From an uncultured Limnohabitans sp. (lineage in GTDB: Bacteria; Pseudomonadota; Gammaproteobacteria; Burkholderiales; Burkholderiaceae_C), in assembly GCF_937889215.1 (NCBI RefSeq), contig NZ_CALBEX010000418.1:1-8009 (forward strand): a DNA stretch of 8,009 nucleotides, written 5' to 3'. The translations under genes and the position numbers were made by a program. Positions 1 to 5,699 of the stretch are shown in pieces. The notes below the pieces were generated by a model that searched no databases, had not been told where the DNA came from, and saw only the letters and a list, made by a program, of their open reading frames with translations. Position 1 is the first letter of the stretch, and each line of letters begins with the position of its first letter.

Positions 1-855
1 GAGCCGATCGCGGTGCAGATCGCCGGCACGGACGCTGCCATGATGGCCGACGCAGCCGCCTACAACATCGACCGGGGCGCGCAAATCATCGACATCAACA
101 TGGGCTGCCCGGCCAAAAAAGTCTGCAACAAATGGGCTGGCTCGGCCCTGATGCAAGACGAGCCGCTGGCGCTTCAGATCATCAGCGCCGTGGTCGAGGC
201 CGCTGTGCCCCACGGCGTGCCCGTGACCTTGAAAATGCGCACCGGCTGGTGCGATGCCGAAAAAAACGCCCTGAGCCTGGCCCTTGCGGCTGAGCGCGCC
301 GGGGTGCAAATGGTCACCGTTCACGGCCGCACCCGCGAGCAAGGCTACAAAGGCTTGGCCGAATACGACACTGTGGCCGCTGTGAAGGCCGCTTTGCGCA
401 TCCCGGTGGTGGCCAATGGCGATGTGGATTCGCCTGAAAAAGCCCGTGATGTGCTGCAGTTCACCGGCGCCGACGCCGTGATGATTGGCCGCGCCGCCCA
501 AGGCAGCCCCTGGATCTTTCGTGAGATCGCCCACTTTTTAGACACAGGCACACACCTGGCCCCGCCGCTGGTGGCCGAGGTCCGCCGCGCCCTGCTCGAG
601 CACCTGCAAGACCATTACGGCCTGTATGGCGAATACACCGGTGTGCGCTCGGCGCGCAAACACATCGGCTGGTATGTGAAGGCCCTGCCCGGTGGCGACG
701 CCTTCCGCGACCACATGAACACCTTGGAGACTGCAGCCCAGCAACTGGCCGCCGTGGCCGCCTATCTGGACGGCCTGGCCGACCAAATGGAGCGCCTGCC
801 CCAGCACCAGGCCTTGCGCCCCGAGGCCTGCACCGATTTAGAGACCACGCCATGA
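1..855 (+). CDS. dusB: tRNA-dihydrouridine synthase B, 5'-truncated by the window edge
   Basis: FMN-dependent enzyme that reduces specific uridines in the tRNA D-loop to dihydrouridine. The reading frame is open from base 1 and encodes 284 residues to the TGA at 853-855. Compared with E. coli DusB, roughly the first 65 residues lie outside the window. Visible hallmarks are VQIAGTD, then DINMGCPAKKV, whose Cys (codon 106-108) is the expected catalytic acid. These are followed by GSALM, the TLKMRTGW strand, VHGRTREQGYKG, VVANGDV and the phosphate-binding GADAVMIGRAAQGSPWIF. The C-terminal helical part has RSARKHIGWYVK, as in DusB. This strong motif set separates DusB from DusA and DusC. The stop overlaps the fis start by ATGA, which suggests translational coupling. 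The dusB-fis pair is a classic proteobacterial operon. Nothing appears broken in the visible part. Confidence 0.97.
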   Translation, partial: EPIAVQIAGTDAAMMADAAAYNIDRGAQIIDINMGCPAKKVCNKWAGSALMQDEPLALQIISAVVEAAVPHGVPVTLKMRTGWCDAEKNALSLALAAERAGVQMVTVHGRTREQGYKGLAEYDTVAAVKAALRIPVVANGDVDSPEKARDVLQFTGADAVMIGRAAQGSPWIFREIAHFLDTGTHLAPPLVAEVRRALLEHLQDHYGLYGEYTGVRSARKHIGWYVKALPGGDAFRDHMNTLETAAQQLAAVAAYLDGLADQMERLPQHQALRPEACTDLETTP

Positions 856-1091
856 GCGAACCCCAATCCATTGAAAACTGCATCCGGGACAACCTGGACA
901 TCTACTTCCGCGACCTGGACGGCACCGACCCCACAGGCCTGTACGACATGCTGGTCAAGCTGGTCGAAAAACCCTTGCTCGACGTGGTCATGAGCCAGTC
1001 CGGCCAGAACCAGTCGCGCGCGGCCGAATGGCTGGGCCTGAACCGCAACACCTTGCGCAAAAAGTTGCTCGAACACGATTTGCTGAAATAA
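852..1091 (+). CDS. fis: Fis family nucleoid-associated DNA-binding protein
   Basis: Small dimeric DNA-bending protein that in other proteobacteria controls rRNA/tRNA promoters and chromosome organisation. The 79 residues end in the Fis-type helix-turn-helix, about residues 52-72 (QNQSRAAEWLGLNRNTLRKK), closely matching the E. coli Fis C-terminus. The preceding helices (LYDMLVKLVEKPLLDVVM, about 30-47) form the dimer core. E. coli Fis has 98 residues. The missing part is mostly the N-terminal arm that contacts DNA invertases, so activation of site-specific inversion would not be expected (inference); short Fis proteins are usual in betaproteobacteria. The ATG at 852 overlaps the dusB stop (ATGA), and no other start is needed. 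The purH start codon follows 18 bp after the fis stop. Identification is secure, but the regulon cannot be read from the sequence. Confidence 0.95.
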   Translation: MSEPQSIENCIRDNLDIYFRDLDGTDPTGLYDMLVKLVEKPLLDVVMSQSGQNQSRAAEWLGLNRNTLRKKLLEHDLLK

Positions 1092-1109
1092 ATTTTGAAG
1101 AAAGTCCCC

Positions 1110-2696
1110 ATGAGAGCCCTCATCTCCGTCTCTGACAAAACCGGCATCGTCGACCTGGCCAAAGAATTGCACGCCCTGGGCGTGGGCCTGATCTCCACCG
1201 GCGGCACCGCCAAGCTCTTGGCCGATCAAGGCCTGCCTGTGACCGAAGTGGCCGAAGTCACCGGCTTCCCCGAAATGCTCGATGGCCGTGTCAAGACCTT
1301 GCACCCCAAAGTGCACGGCGGCTTGCTGGCGCGTCGCGACACACCCGAGCACATGGCCGCTTTGCAGGCGCATGGCATCGACACCATCGACCTGCTCATC
1401 GTCAACCTCTACCCCTTTGAAGCCACCGTGGCCAAGCCCGGTTGCACCCTGGCCGATGCCATCGAGAACATCGACATCGGCGGCCCCGCCATGGTCCGCT
1501 CAGCCGCCAAGAACTGGAAAGACGTGGGCATCGTCACCGACGCGAGCCAATACGCCGACGTGATGGCTGAACTGAAAGCCAACGGCAAACTCAGCGACAA
1601 ACTGCGCTTTGCACTCTCGGTTGCCGCATTCAACCGCATCAGCCAATACGACGGCGCGATCAGCAACTACTTGTCGAGCGTGAACTTTGAAGCTGAGAAG
1701 CTGAGCGAAGATTACGTGCCCGAGCGCGCCCGGTTCTCAGGCCAATTCAACGAGCAATACGTCAAAGTGCAAGACCTGCGCTACGGCGAAAACAGCCACC
1801 AGCAAGCCGCTTGGTACCGCGACTTGGCCCCTTCTGCAGGTTCACTGGCCACTGGCGTGCAGTTGCAAGGCAAGGAACTGTCCTACAACAACATCGCCGA
1901 CGCCGATGCGGCTTGGGAATGTGTGAAGAGCTTCGACAGCTCAGCCTGTGTGATCGTCAAACACGCTAACCCCTGCGGTGTGGCCGTGGGCACCACCGCT
2001 TTGGAGGCCTACAGCAAAGCTTTCCAAACCGACCCCACCAGCGCCTTCGGCGGCATCATCGCCTTCAACCGCCCCGTGGACAAAGCAGCTGCCGAAGCGG
2101 TGAGCAAGCAGTTCGTTGAAGTGCTGATGGCCCCCGATTTCAGCGCCGAAGCGCTGGAAGTGTTCAAGAGCAAAGTGAATGTGCGCTTGATGAAAATCGC
2201 GCTGCCTGCCAATTACGGCAATGTGCGCAACGCACTCGAAACCAAACGCGTGGGCTCAGGCCTGTTGTTGCAAAGCGCCGACAACCACGAGTTGGCTTTG
2301 GCCGATTTGAAAATCGTCACCGTCAAGCAACCCACGCCTGAAGAACTTCATGACCTGTTGTTCGCCTGGAAAGTGGCCAAGTTTGTCAAATCCAACGCCA
2401 TCGTGTTTTGCAAAAACGGCATGACCATGGGCGTGGGCGCTGGCCAAATGAGCCGCCTCGACTCCGCCCGCATCGCCAGTATCAAGGCCGAAGCCGCCAA
2501 GCTGAGCCTGCAACACACCGTGGTGGCGAGCGACGCCTTCTTCCCCTTCCGCGACGGCCTCGACGTGGTGGTGGACGCAGGCGCGACCTGCGTGGTCCAG
2601 CCCGGTGGCTCCATGCGCGACCAAGAAGTCATTGACGCCGCCAACGAGCGTGGCGTGGCGATGGTGTTCACCGGCGTGCGTCACTTCCGCCATTGA
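1110..2696 (+). CDS. purH: Bifunctional AICAR formyltransferase / IMP cyclohydrolase
   Basis: Catalyses the last two steps of de novo purine synthesis: AICAR plus 10-formyl-THF to FAICAR, then ring closure to IMP. The product has 528 residues, a normal family length. The N-terminal MGS-like cyclohydrolase domain has [20 protein letters not shown] (from 29), [20 protein letters not shown] (61-71) and [11 protein letters not shown]. The transformylase domain has LRYGENSHQ (Ser229, His230), the catalytic Lys284-His285 pair in [28 protein letters not shown] and FFPFRDGLD, ending in VRHFRH. I chose the ATG at 1110, where homologues begin ([11 protein letters not shown]) and where a purine-rich AAGAA precedes. 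An in-frame TTG at 1095 would add five residues. The usual GENPHQ motif reads GENSHQ here. The gene lies in the dusB-fis cluster, probably one transcript. No separate promoter or PurR-type operator is obvious in the 18-bp gap. Confidence 0.98.
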   Translation: MRALISVSDKTGIVDLAKELHALGVGLISTGGTAKLLADQGLPVTEVAEVTGFPEMLDGRVKTLHPKVHGGLLARRDTPEHMAALQAHGIDTIDLLIVNLYPFEATVAKPGCTLADAIENIDIGGPAMVRSAAKNWKDVGIVTDASQYADVMAELKANGKLSDKLRFALSVAAFNRISQYDGAISNYLSSVNFEAEKLSEDYVPERARFSGQFNEQYVKVQDLRYGENSHQQAAWYRDLAPSAGSLATGVQLQGKELSYNNIADADAAWECVKSFDSSACVIVKHANPCGVAVGTTALEAYSKAFQTDPTSAFGGIIAFNRPVDKAAAEAVSKQFVEVLMAPDFSAEALEVFKSKVNVRLMKIALPANYGNVRNALETKRVGSGLLLQSADNHELALADLKIVTVKQPTPEELHDLLFAWKVAKFVKSNAIVFCKNGMTMGVGAGQMSRLDSARIASIKAEAAKLSLQHTVVASDAFFPFRDGLDVVVDAGATCVVQPGGSMRDQEVIDAANERGVAMVFTGVRHFRH

Positions 2697-2706
2697 TCGG
2701 ATTATT

Positions 2707-3951
2707 TTGAACTTTGACCAACTCGGCTTGACCCCCGCGCTTTTGCGCGCCGTGGGTGACATGGGCTTGTACGCCCCCACCCCCATCCAGGCCGAGGCGA
2801 TCCCTGCGGTTTTGAAGTCGGCCGACGTGTGGGCCACCGCGCCCACCGGCTCGGGCAAGACGCTGGCCTTTGCGCTGCCGCTGCTCCAGCACTTGCTGGC
2901 CGCACCGCGCCAGACCAATTTCCGCCGCCCCGTGCGCACCCTGGTGCTGGTGCCCACGCGCGAACTGGCGGTGCAGGTGGGCGATGTTTTGGCCAACTTG
3001 GCCTACAAACTGCCGCAGTCGCTCAAGGTGAACACCGTGTTTGGCGGCGTATCGGTCAACCCGCAAATGATGGCGCTGCGTGGCGGTGCCGACATCGTGG
3101 TGGCCACGCCGGGTCGTTTGCTTGACCTGATTGACCAGAACGCTTTGCGCTTGGCCGATGTGCAGCACTTGGTGCTGGACGAAGCCGACCGCCTGCTGGA
3201 TTTGGGCTTTGCCGATGAACTTCAACGTGTGCTGGCGTTGCTGCCTGCCAAGCGCCAAACGCTTTTGTTTTCTGCGACCTTTGCACCCGAGGTGGAAGCC
3301 TTGGCGGCCAAGTTGCTGCGCGATCCGGTGCGCATCACGGTAGAGGCCTTTGAAGGCCACAAGCCCGACATCACCCAGCGCGCCATTGCCGTGGACGAGA
3401 AAAGCCGCACCGCCTTGCTTCGCCACCTGATCACCGAAAACGGTTGGAAACAGGTGCTGGTGTTTGTGGCCACGCGTTACGCCTGCGAGCATGTGGCGAA
3501 CAAGCTTTACAAAGCGGGTGTGTTTGCTACTCCGTTCCATGGCGAGATGAGCCAAGGGGCACGCCAGGAAGTCTTGAGCGAATTCAAGGCCGGACGCTGG
3601 GACGTGGTGGTCACCACCGATCTTGCCTCACGCGGCATCGACATCGCCATGCTGCCCGTGGTGGTCAACTACGACCTGCCGCGCTCAGCCACCGACTACA
3701 CCCACCGCATCGGCCGCACGGGCAGGGCGGGTGCGCATGGTGACGCGGTGAGCTTTGTCACCGCCGCAGCCCTCGCGCACTGGCAGCTGATCCAGAAACG
3801 CGAAAGCCTGGAACTCGCTTTAGAGCAAATCCCAGGCTTTGAGCAAACCGAAACCCCACCACCACCGTCGCCCGGCAATGGCGGCATCAAGGGTTCACGT
3901 TTGAGCAAGAAAGACAAGTTGCGTGCGGCTGCCGCCAACGCATCAGATTGA
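2707..3951 (+). CDS. DEAD-box ATP-dependent RNA helicase, RhlE-like
   Basis: Superfamily 2 RNA helicase of about 414 residues. All core motifs are present in order: Q motif region (YAPTPIQAEAIP), Walker A APTGSGKT with Lys51, PTRELAVQ, TPGRLLDL, DEAD (158-161, VLDEADRLLDLGF), SAT (189-191), TTDLASRGIDI, and HRIGRTGR (333-340). The N-terminus NFDQLGLTPALLRAV resembles RhlE, but the exact subfamily is uncertain. The tail after the core is short, with a proline run (PPPPSP) followed by a basic SRLSKKDKLR segment, probably RNA-binding. The start is inferred as TTG at 2707, because homologues begin at M-NFDQLGL and no ATG or GTG lies nearby; a weak CGGA sits 5 bp upstream. The frame stays open further upstream inside purH, but that stretch is not helicase-like. 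The gap to the purH stop is 10 bp, so read-through transcription from purH is likely. Roles in rRNA maturation or mRNA decay are family-based inference. Confidence 0.94.
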   Translation: MNFDQLGLTPALLRAVGDMGLYAPTPIQAEAIPAVLKSADVWATAPTGSGKTLAFALPLLQHLLAAPRQTNFRRPVRTLVLVPTRELAVQVGDVLANLAYKLPQSLKVNTVFGGVSVNPQMMALRGGADIVVATPGRLLDLIDQNALRLADVQHLVLDEADRLLDLGFADELQRVLALLPAKRQTLLFSATFAPEVEALAAKLLRDPVRITVEAFEGHKPDITQRAIAVDEKSRTALLRHLITENGWKQVLVFVATRYACEHVANKLYKAGVFATPFHGEMSQGARQEVLSEFKAGRWDVVVTTDLASRGIDIAMLPVVVNYDLPRSATDYTHRIGRTGRAGAHGDAVSFVTAAALAHWQLIQKRESLELALEQIPGFEQTETPPPPSPGNGGIKGSRLSKKDKLRAAAANASD

Positions 3952-3967
3952 CCTGCGCCCAGCTGGC

Positions 3968-3999
3968 GCTGGCATCAGGCCGATACATGCCGTGCCAGC
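3968..3999. terminator. Possible weak bidirectional hairpin between convergent genes
   Basis: The 59-bp gap between the helicase stop and the opposing gene's stop holds an inverted repeat: GCTGGCA (3968-3974) and TGCCAGC (3993-3999), seven perfect pairs around a loop of about 18 bases. There is no T-run on either strand, and a run of seven G follows at 4004-4010. It is placed where a shared terminator is expected, but it lacks the canonical signature, so this is tentative. Confidence 0.3.
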
Positions 4000-4010
4000 C
4001 TCCGGGGGGG

Positions 4011-4343
4011 TCAGTGTTCTAACGTATCACCTGGCTCGTCGCCAGTGTCTTGGGCTTGAGGCTTGATCACACGCAAGCCGTGCTTGCTCAAAATTTCCAC
4101 ATACACCGAGGCAGCGCCCGTTTTGGCGGCAGCGTCCACGGCTTCGATCACGGCGCTCACGCGCACCACTTCGGCGGTGTCGGCGCTCAGACCCACTTGG
4201 CAGTCAAAGTCCCAAAAGTCCACGCCTTTGGGCACGTCGCGGTTGCGTTCGCGCTTGAAGTATTTGCGGATTTCGTGCTTGACGGCTTCGAGCACGCGGT
4301 CGGGGTGCTTGCCTTCGGCTTGCAGGGGAAAGTTCTTTTTCAT
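4011..4343 (-). CDS. Small conserved protein of unknown function (probably DUF6172 family)
   Basis: A 110-residue soluble protein with no signal peptide or membrane segment. The N-terminal half is basic and carries HPDRVLEAVKHEIRKYFKRE followed by RNRDVPKG and then DFWDFDCQVG (about 42-51). This pattern matches, from memory, proteobacterial proteins annotated DUF6172; the family name is moderately sure and no function is known. The middle reads as an alpha/beta unit (VVRVSAVIEAVDAAAKTG, SVYVEIL), and the acidic tail looks disordered. The basic KRERNR patch could contact nucleic acid, but that is only inference. The ATG at 4341-4343 has AGGA 6 bases upstream, which supports the start. The gene stands alone, convergent with the helicase and divergent from the toxin-antitoxin-like pair. 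A GATAAT hexamer at 4403-4398 could be its -10 element. Confidence 0.85.
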   Translation of the reverse strand: MKKNFPLQAEGKHPDRVLEAVKHEIRKYFKRERNRDVPKGVDFWDFDCQVGLSADTAEVVRVSAVIEAVDAAAKTGAASVYVEILSKHGLRVIKPQAQDTGDEPGDTLEH

Positions 4344-4392
4344 GGGGAGTCCTGAGGGGTGGGCAAGCGCCCGGTCCGGACGTGAATGCAGG

Positions 4393-4406
4393 GGCGAATT
4401 ATCGCC
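4393..4406 (-). promoter_or_regulatory. Candidate -10 element of the 4011-4343 gene inside a small palindrome
   Basis: On the minus strand GATAAT (4403 to 4398) is one base from the sigma-70 -10 consensus and lies about 55 bp before the start codon. It sits within GGCGA-ATTA-TCGCC (4393-4406), a perfect 5-bp inverted repeat. I see no good -35 at 16-18 bp spacing. A promoter with an overlapping operator is plausible but unproven. Confidence 0.3.
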
Positions 4407-4423
4407 GTTTTGGCTGGCGCGAC

Positions 4424-4453
4424 TTGGGGCTTGGGTGGGCAGATTTGTACATT
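4424..4453 (+). promoter_or_regulatory. Candidate promoter of the antitoxin-toxin pair
   Basis: TTGGGG (4424-4429) and TACATT (4448-4453) are spaced 18 bp and make a moderate sigma-70 match. Transcription would begin near 4460, within the inverted repeat at 4450-4475 and about 20 bases before the ATG at 4481. No Shine-Dalgarno sequence lies in that short leader. An alternative -35, TTGGGT (4431-4436), pairs less well with the A/T-rich stretch at 4453-4458. Confidence 0.35.
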
Positions 4454-4475
4454 TTTATGCGTTCATACAAAAATG
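4450..4475. promoter_or_regulatory. Inverted repeat, candidate operator for antitoxin autoregulation
   Basis: Left arm CATTTTTATG (4450-4459) and right arm CATACAAAAATG (4464-4475) are complementary over ten bases, except for an extra AC in the right arm, with a 4-bp CGTT spacer. The repeat overlaps the proposed -10 element and ends 5 bp before the antitoxin ATG. This is where ribbon-helix-helix antitoxins usually bind their own promoter. A second pair, TTTGTA (4444-4449) and TACAAA (4466-4471), overlaps it. The A/T-rich sequence stands out against GC-rich surroundings. The structure is seen directly; operator function is inferred. Confidence 0.5.
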
Positions 4476-4480
4476 CAGAC

Positions 4481-4762
4481 ATGCGAACTTCACTTGATTT
4501 TCCCGGCGCGCTGTTCAAGCACCTCAAAACCCGGGCCGCTCAGGAGGGACGGACCTTGCGCGACCTGGTCATTGAGCTGGTGGAGCGGGGCTTGACCGCC
4601 CGCGAGGTGGTAGACCCGCAGCAAAGATTTGCAGCCAGACCTGTATTTGGTTCAGTCGATCCAGCGGCAACGCCAGTGCATTTCATGAGCAATGCCGCTT
4701 TGTATGAAATCATGAACAAGGACGACGATGAGCGAGCCATCCAATTCATGGCGCGGCGCTGA
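4481..4762 (+). CDS. Ribbon-helix-helix (VapB-like) antitoxin
   Basis: A 93-residue protein whose first 38 residues form a ribbon-helix-helix pattern: strand RTSLDF, helix GALFKHLKTRAAQEG, turn, and helix RTLRDLVIELVERGL. This resembles VapB-type antitoxins, which bind DNA as dimers. The rest (about 40-93) is likely flexible, with VHFMSNAALYEIMNKDDDER; in this family such a tail wraps around and neutralises the toxin (inference). I chose the ATG at 4481 because homologues begin MRT-LD. An in-frame ATG at 4457 would add eight residues but lies inside the inverted repeat and around the predicted transcription start. There is no clear ribosome binding site, so translation may be near-leaderless. 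The gene overlaps the downstream PIN-domain gene by 35 bp, the standard antitoxin-first layout. The exact subfamily is uncertain. Confidence 0.82.
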   Translation: MRTSLDFPGALFKHLKTRAAQEGRTLRDLVIELVERGLTAREVVDPQQRFAARPVFGSVDPAATPVHFMSNAALYEIMNKDDDERAIQFMARR

Positions 4763-5252
4763 GTCAACGCCCAGCTGGCGTTTGTCCTCCGGCGATTTTC
4801 TGGACGTGAATGTCTGGTTGATCTTGTCTTACCGGTCGCACGAGTTCCATGCGGTGGTATCGCGTTATTGGCATTCGGCGTGCGAAAGTGGCACACCTTT
4901 GTGGTTCAGTCGAGGCACCATGATGGGCTTGGTGCGCTTGTTGGTGCAGCCCCGCATGATGGGCCCTGATGTCATGACGATTCACCAAGCGCTGGACGAT
5001 TACCGCAAGTGGGTGGACACACCTCAGGTGGCTTTGTTGCCCGAACCGCCTGGCTTTGATGATGCCTTGACCCGTTTGATGGGCATGGCCTCGGCACCCT
5101 TGGCCGCACATTGGTGGACCGACCTGTGTTTTGCTGCAACGGCCGAAGCAGCTGGTCTGCCCATGTCACGTTCGACCGCGACTTTGAGCGCTTTGGGCTG
5201 GAGCGCTGCTTGGTTTTGCCGAGTCAGTGACCCGACTGAAACCGAAATTTGA
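4728..5252 (+). CDS. PIN-domain (VapC-like) toxin with altered active site
   Basis: A 174-residue putative PIN-domain ribonuclease. The domain begins at FLDVNVWLILSYRSHEFH, with Asp26 as the first metal-binding acid. It continues through LWFSRGTMMGLVRLL (61-72), the region WWTDLCFAATAEAAGL with Asp132 as the next acid, and MSRSTATLSALG. Relatives normally read LVTFD-RxLxxLG at the last place, so the usual Asp appears replaced by Thr150. The position that carries Glu or Gln in relatives is Met65. The ATG at 4728 has AAGGA 5 bp upstream and overlaps the antitoxin by 35 bp, indicating coupled translation. A TTG at 4782 (M-SSGDFLDVN) is an alternative that would remove 18 poorly conserved residues. 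The 3' end overlaps the opposing gene by 29 bp. VapC-like identity is fairly sure from fold pattern and context. Activity is uncertain, and the RNA target cannot be read from the sequence. Confidence 0.82.
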   Translation: MSEPSNSWRGAESTPSWRLSSGDFLDVNVWLILSYRSHEFHAVVSRYWHSACESGTPLWFSRGTMMGLVRLLVQPRMMGPDVMTIHQALDDYRKWVDTPQVALLPEPPGFDDALTRLMGMASAPLAAHWWTDLCFAATAEAAGLPMSRSTATLSALGWSAAWFCRVSDPTETEI

Positions 5253-5691
5253 GCTGAAAGCTGACTGCGCCATAGAGCCGATCTTTGAGGGGTGGCACCA
5301 GCGCCACGTTCAGTCCCCAGTGCTGGCCTTCCAGGCTGGCGGTGGGAATGAGGGCTGGAAACCAGCCACCCTCGTAAGCGTTGGGGTAGCCGTTGAAAGC
5401 TCCAGCCACCACGCCCAGCTTCATGCCAGCCCAAGTCCAGGGTTGGTAGTAGGCGCCAACATAATTGGAGTTGGCGTTGTTGCTGTTGCGAAAGCGTCCG
5501 GCTGTGGCCGACCAAGTGTCGTCGATGCGGTATTCGAAGCCTATGCCTGGATTGGCATTCCGCAGACCTTTGTTCGTGTCAAAGTGCGCCGAATAAAACC
5601 CAGCGTTGATCCACAGACGGCTGGTGTCGAACTCGGCCTGGGCCGACAGCGCAGCCGAACTGGCGACAAGCAGGCAAGCCAGGCGCTTCAT
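5224..5691 (-). CDS. Small exported protein, probable outer-membrane beta-barrel, unknown function
   Basis: 155 residues. The N-terminus MKRLACLLVASSAALSAQA is a clear Sec signal peptide with AQA cleavage after residue 19. The Cys at 6 is too early for a lipobox. The mature part of about 136 residues shows alternating polar/aromatic strands (LWINAGFYSAHF, GIGFEYRIDDTWSATAGRFR, NYVGAYYQPW, MKLGVVAGAFNGY, HWGLNVALVPP, LYGAVSFQLKFRF). These fit a barrel of about eight short strands. The chain ends in FRF plus QSGH, four residues past the usual terminal aromatic. I do not recognise a named family; it does not look like PagP or PagL. The start is 8 bp after the hemL stop on the same strand, so it is probably expressed from the hemL transcript. 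I see no strong Shine-Dalgarno site. Its stop lies inside the 3' end of the PIN-domain gene, convergent, with 29 bp shared. Confidence 0.85.
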   Translation of the reverse strand: MKRLACLLVASSAALSAQAEFDTSRLWINAGFYSAHFDTNKGLRNANPGIGFEYRIDDTWSATAGRFRNSNNANSNYVGAYYQPWTWAGMKLGVVAGAFNGYPNAYEGGWFPALIPTASLEGQHWGLNVALVPPLKDRLYGAVSFQLKFRFQSGH

Positions 5692-5699
5692 GGGTCGGC

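Noticed and set aside
762..1373. 203-codon open frame on the minus strand across dusB, fis and purH
   Set aside because: It is antisense to three well-supported genes, has low-complexity His/Gln/Val-rich composition typical of the reverse of GC-rich coding DNA, and shows no family motif.
2668..3555. 295-codon minus-strand open frame opposite the helicase
   Set aside because: It lies wholly over the helicase and purH end, is rich in His, Gln and Arg from antisense codons, and has no domain or ribosome binding site.
4050..4497. Plus-strand frames overlapping the DUF6172-like gene
   Set aside because: They run antisense to a gene with a good start and conserved motif; their sequences look like antisense translation.
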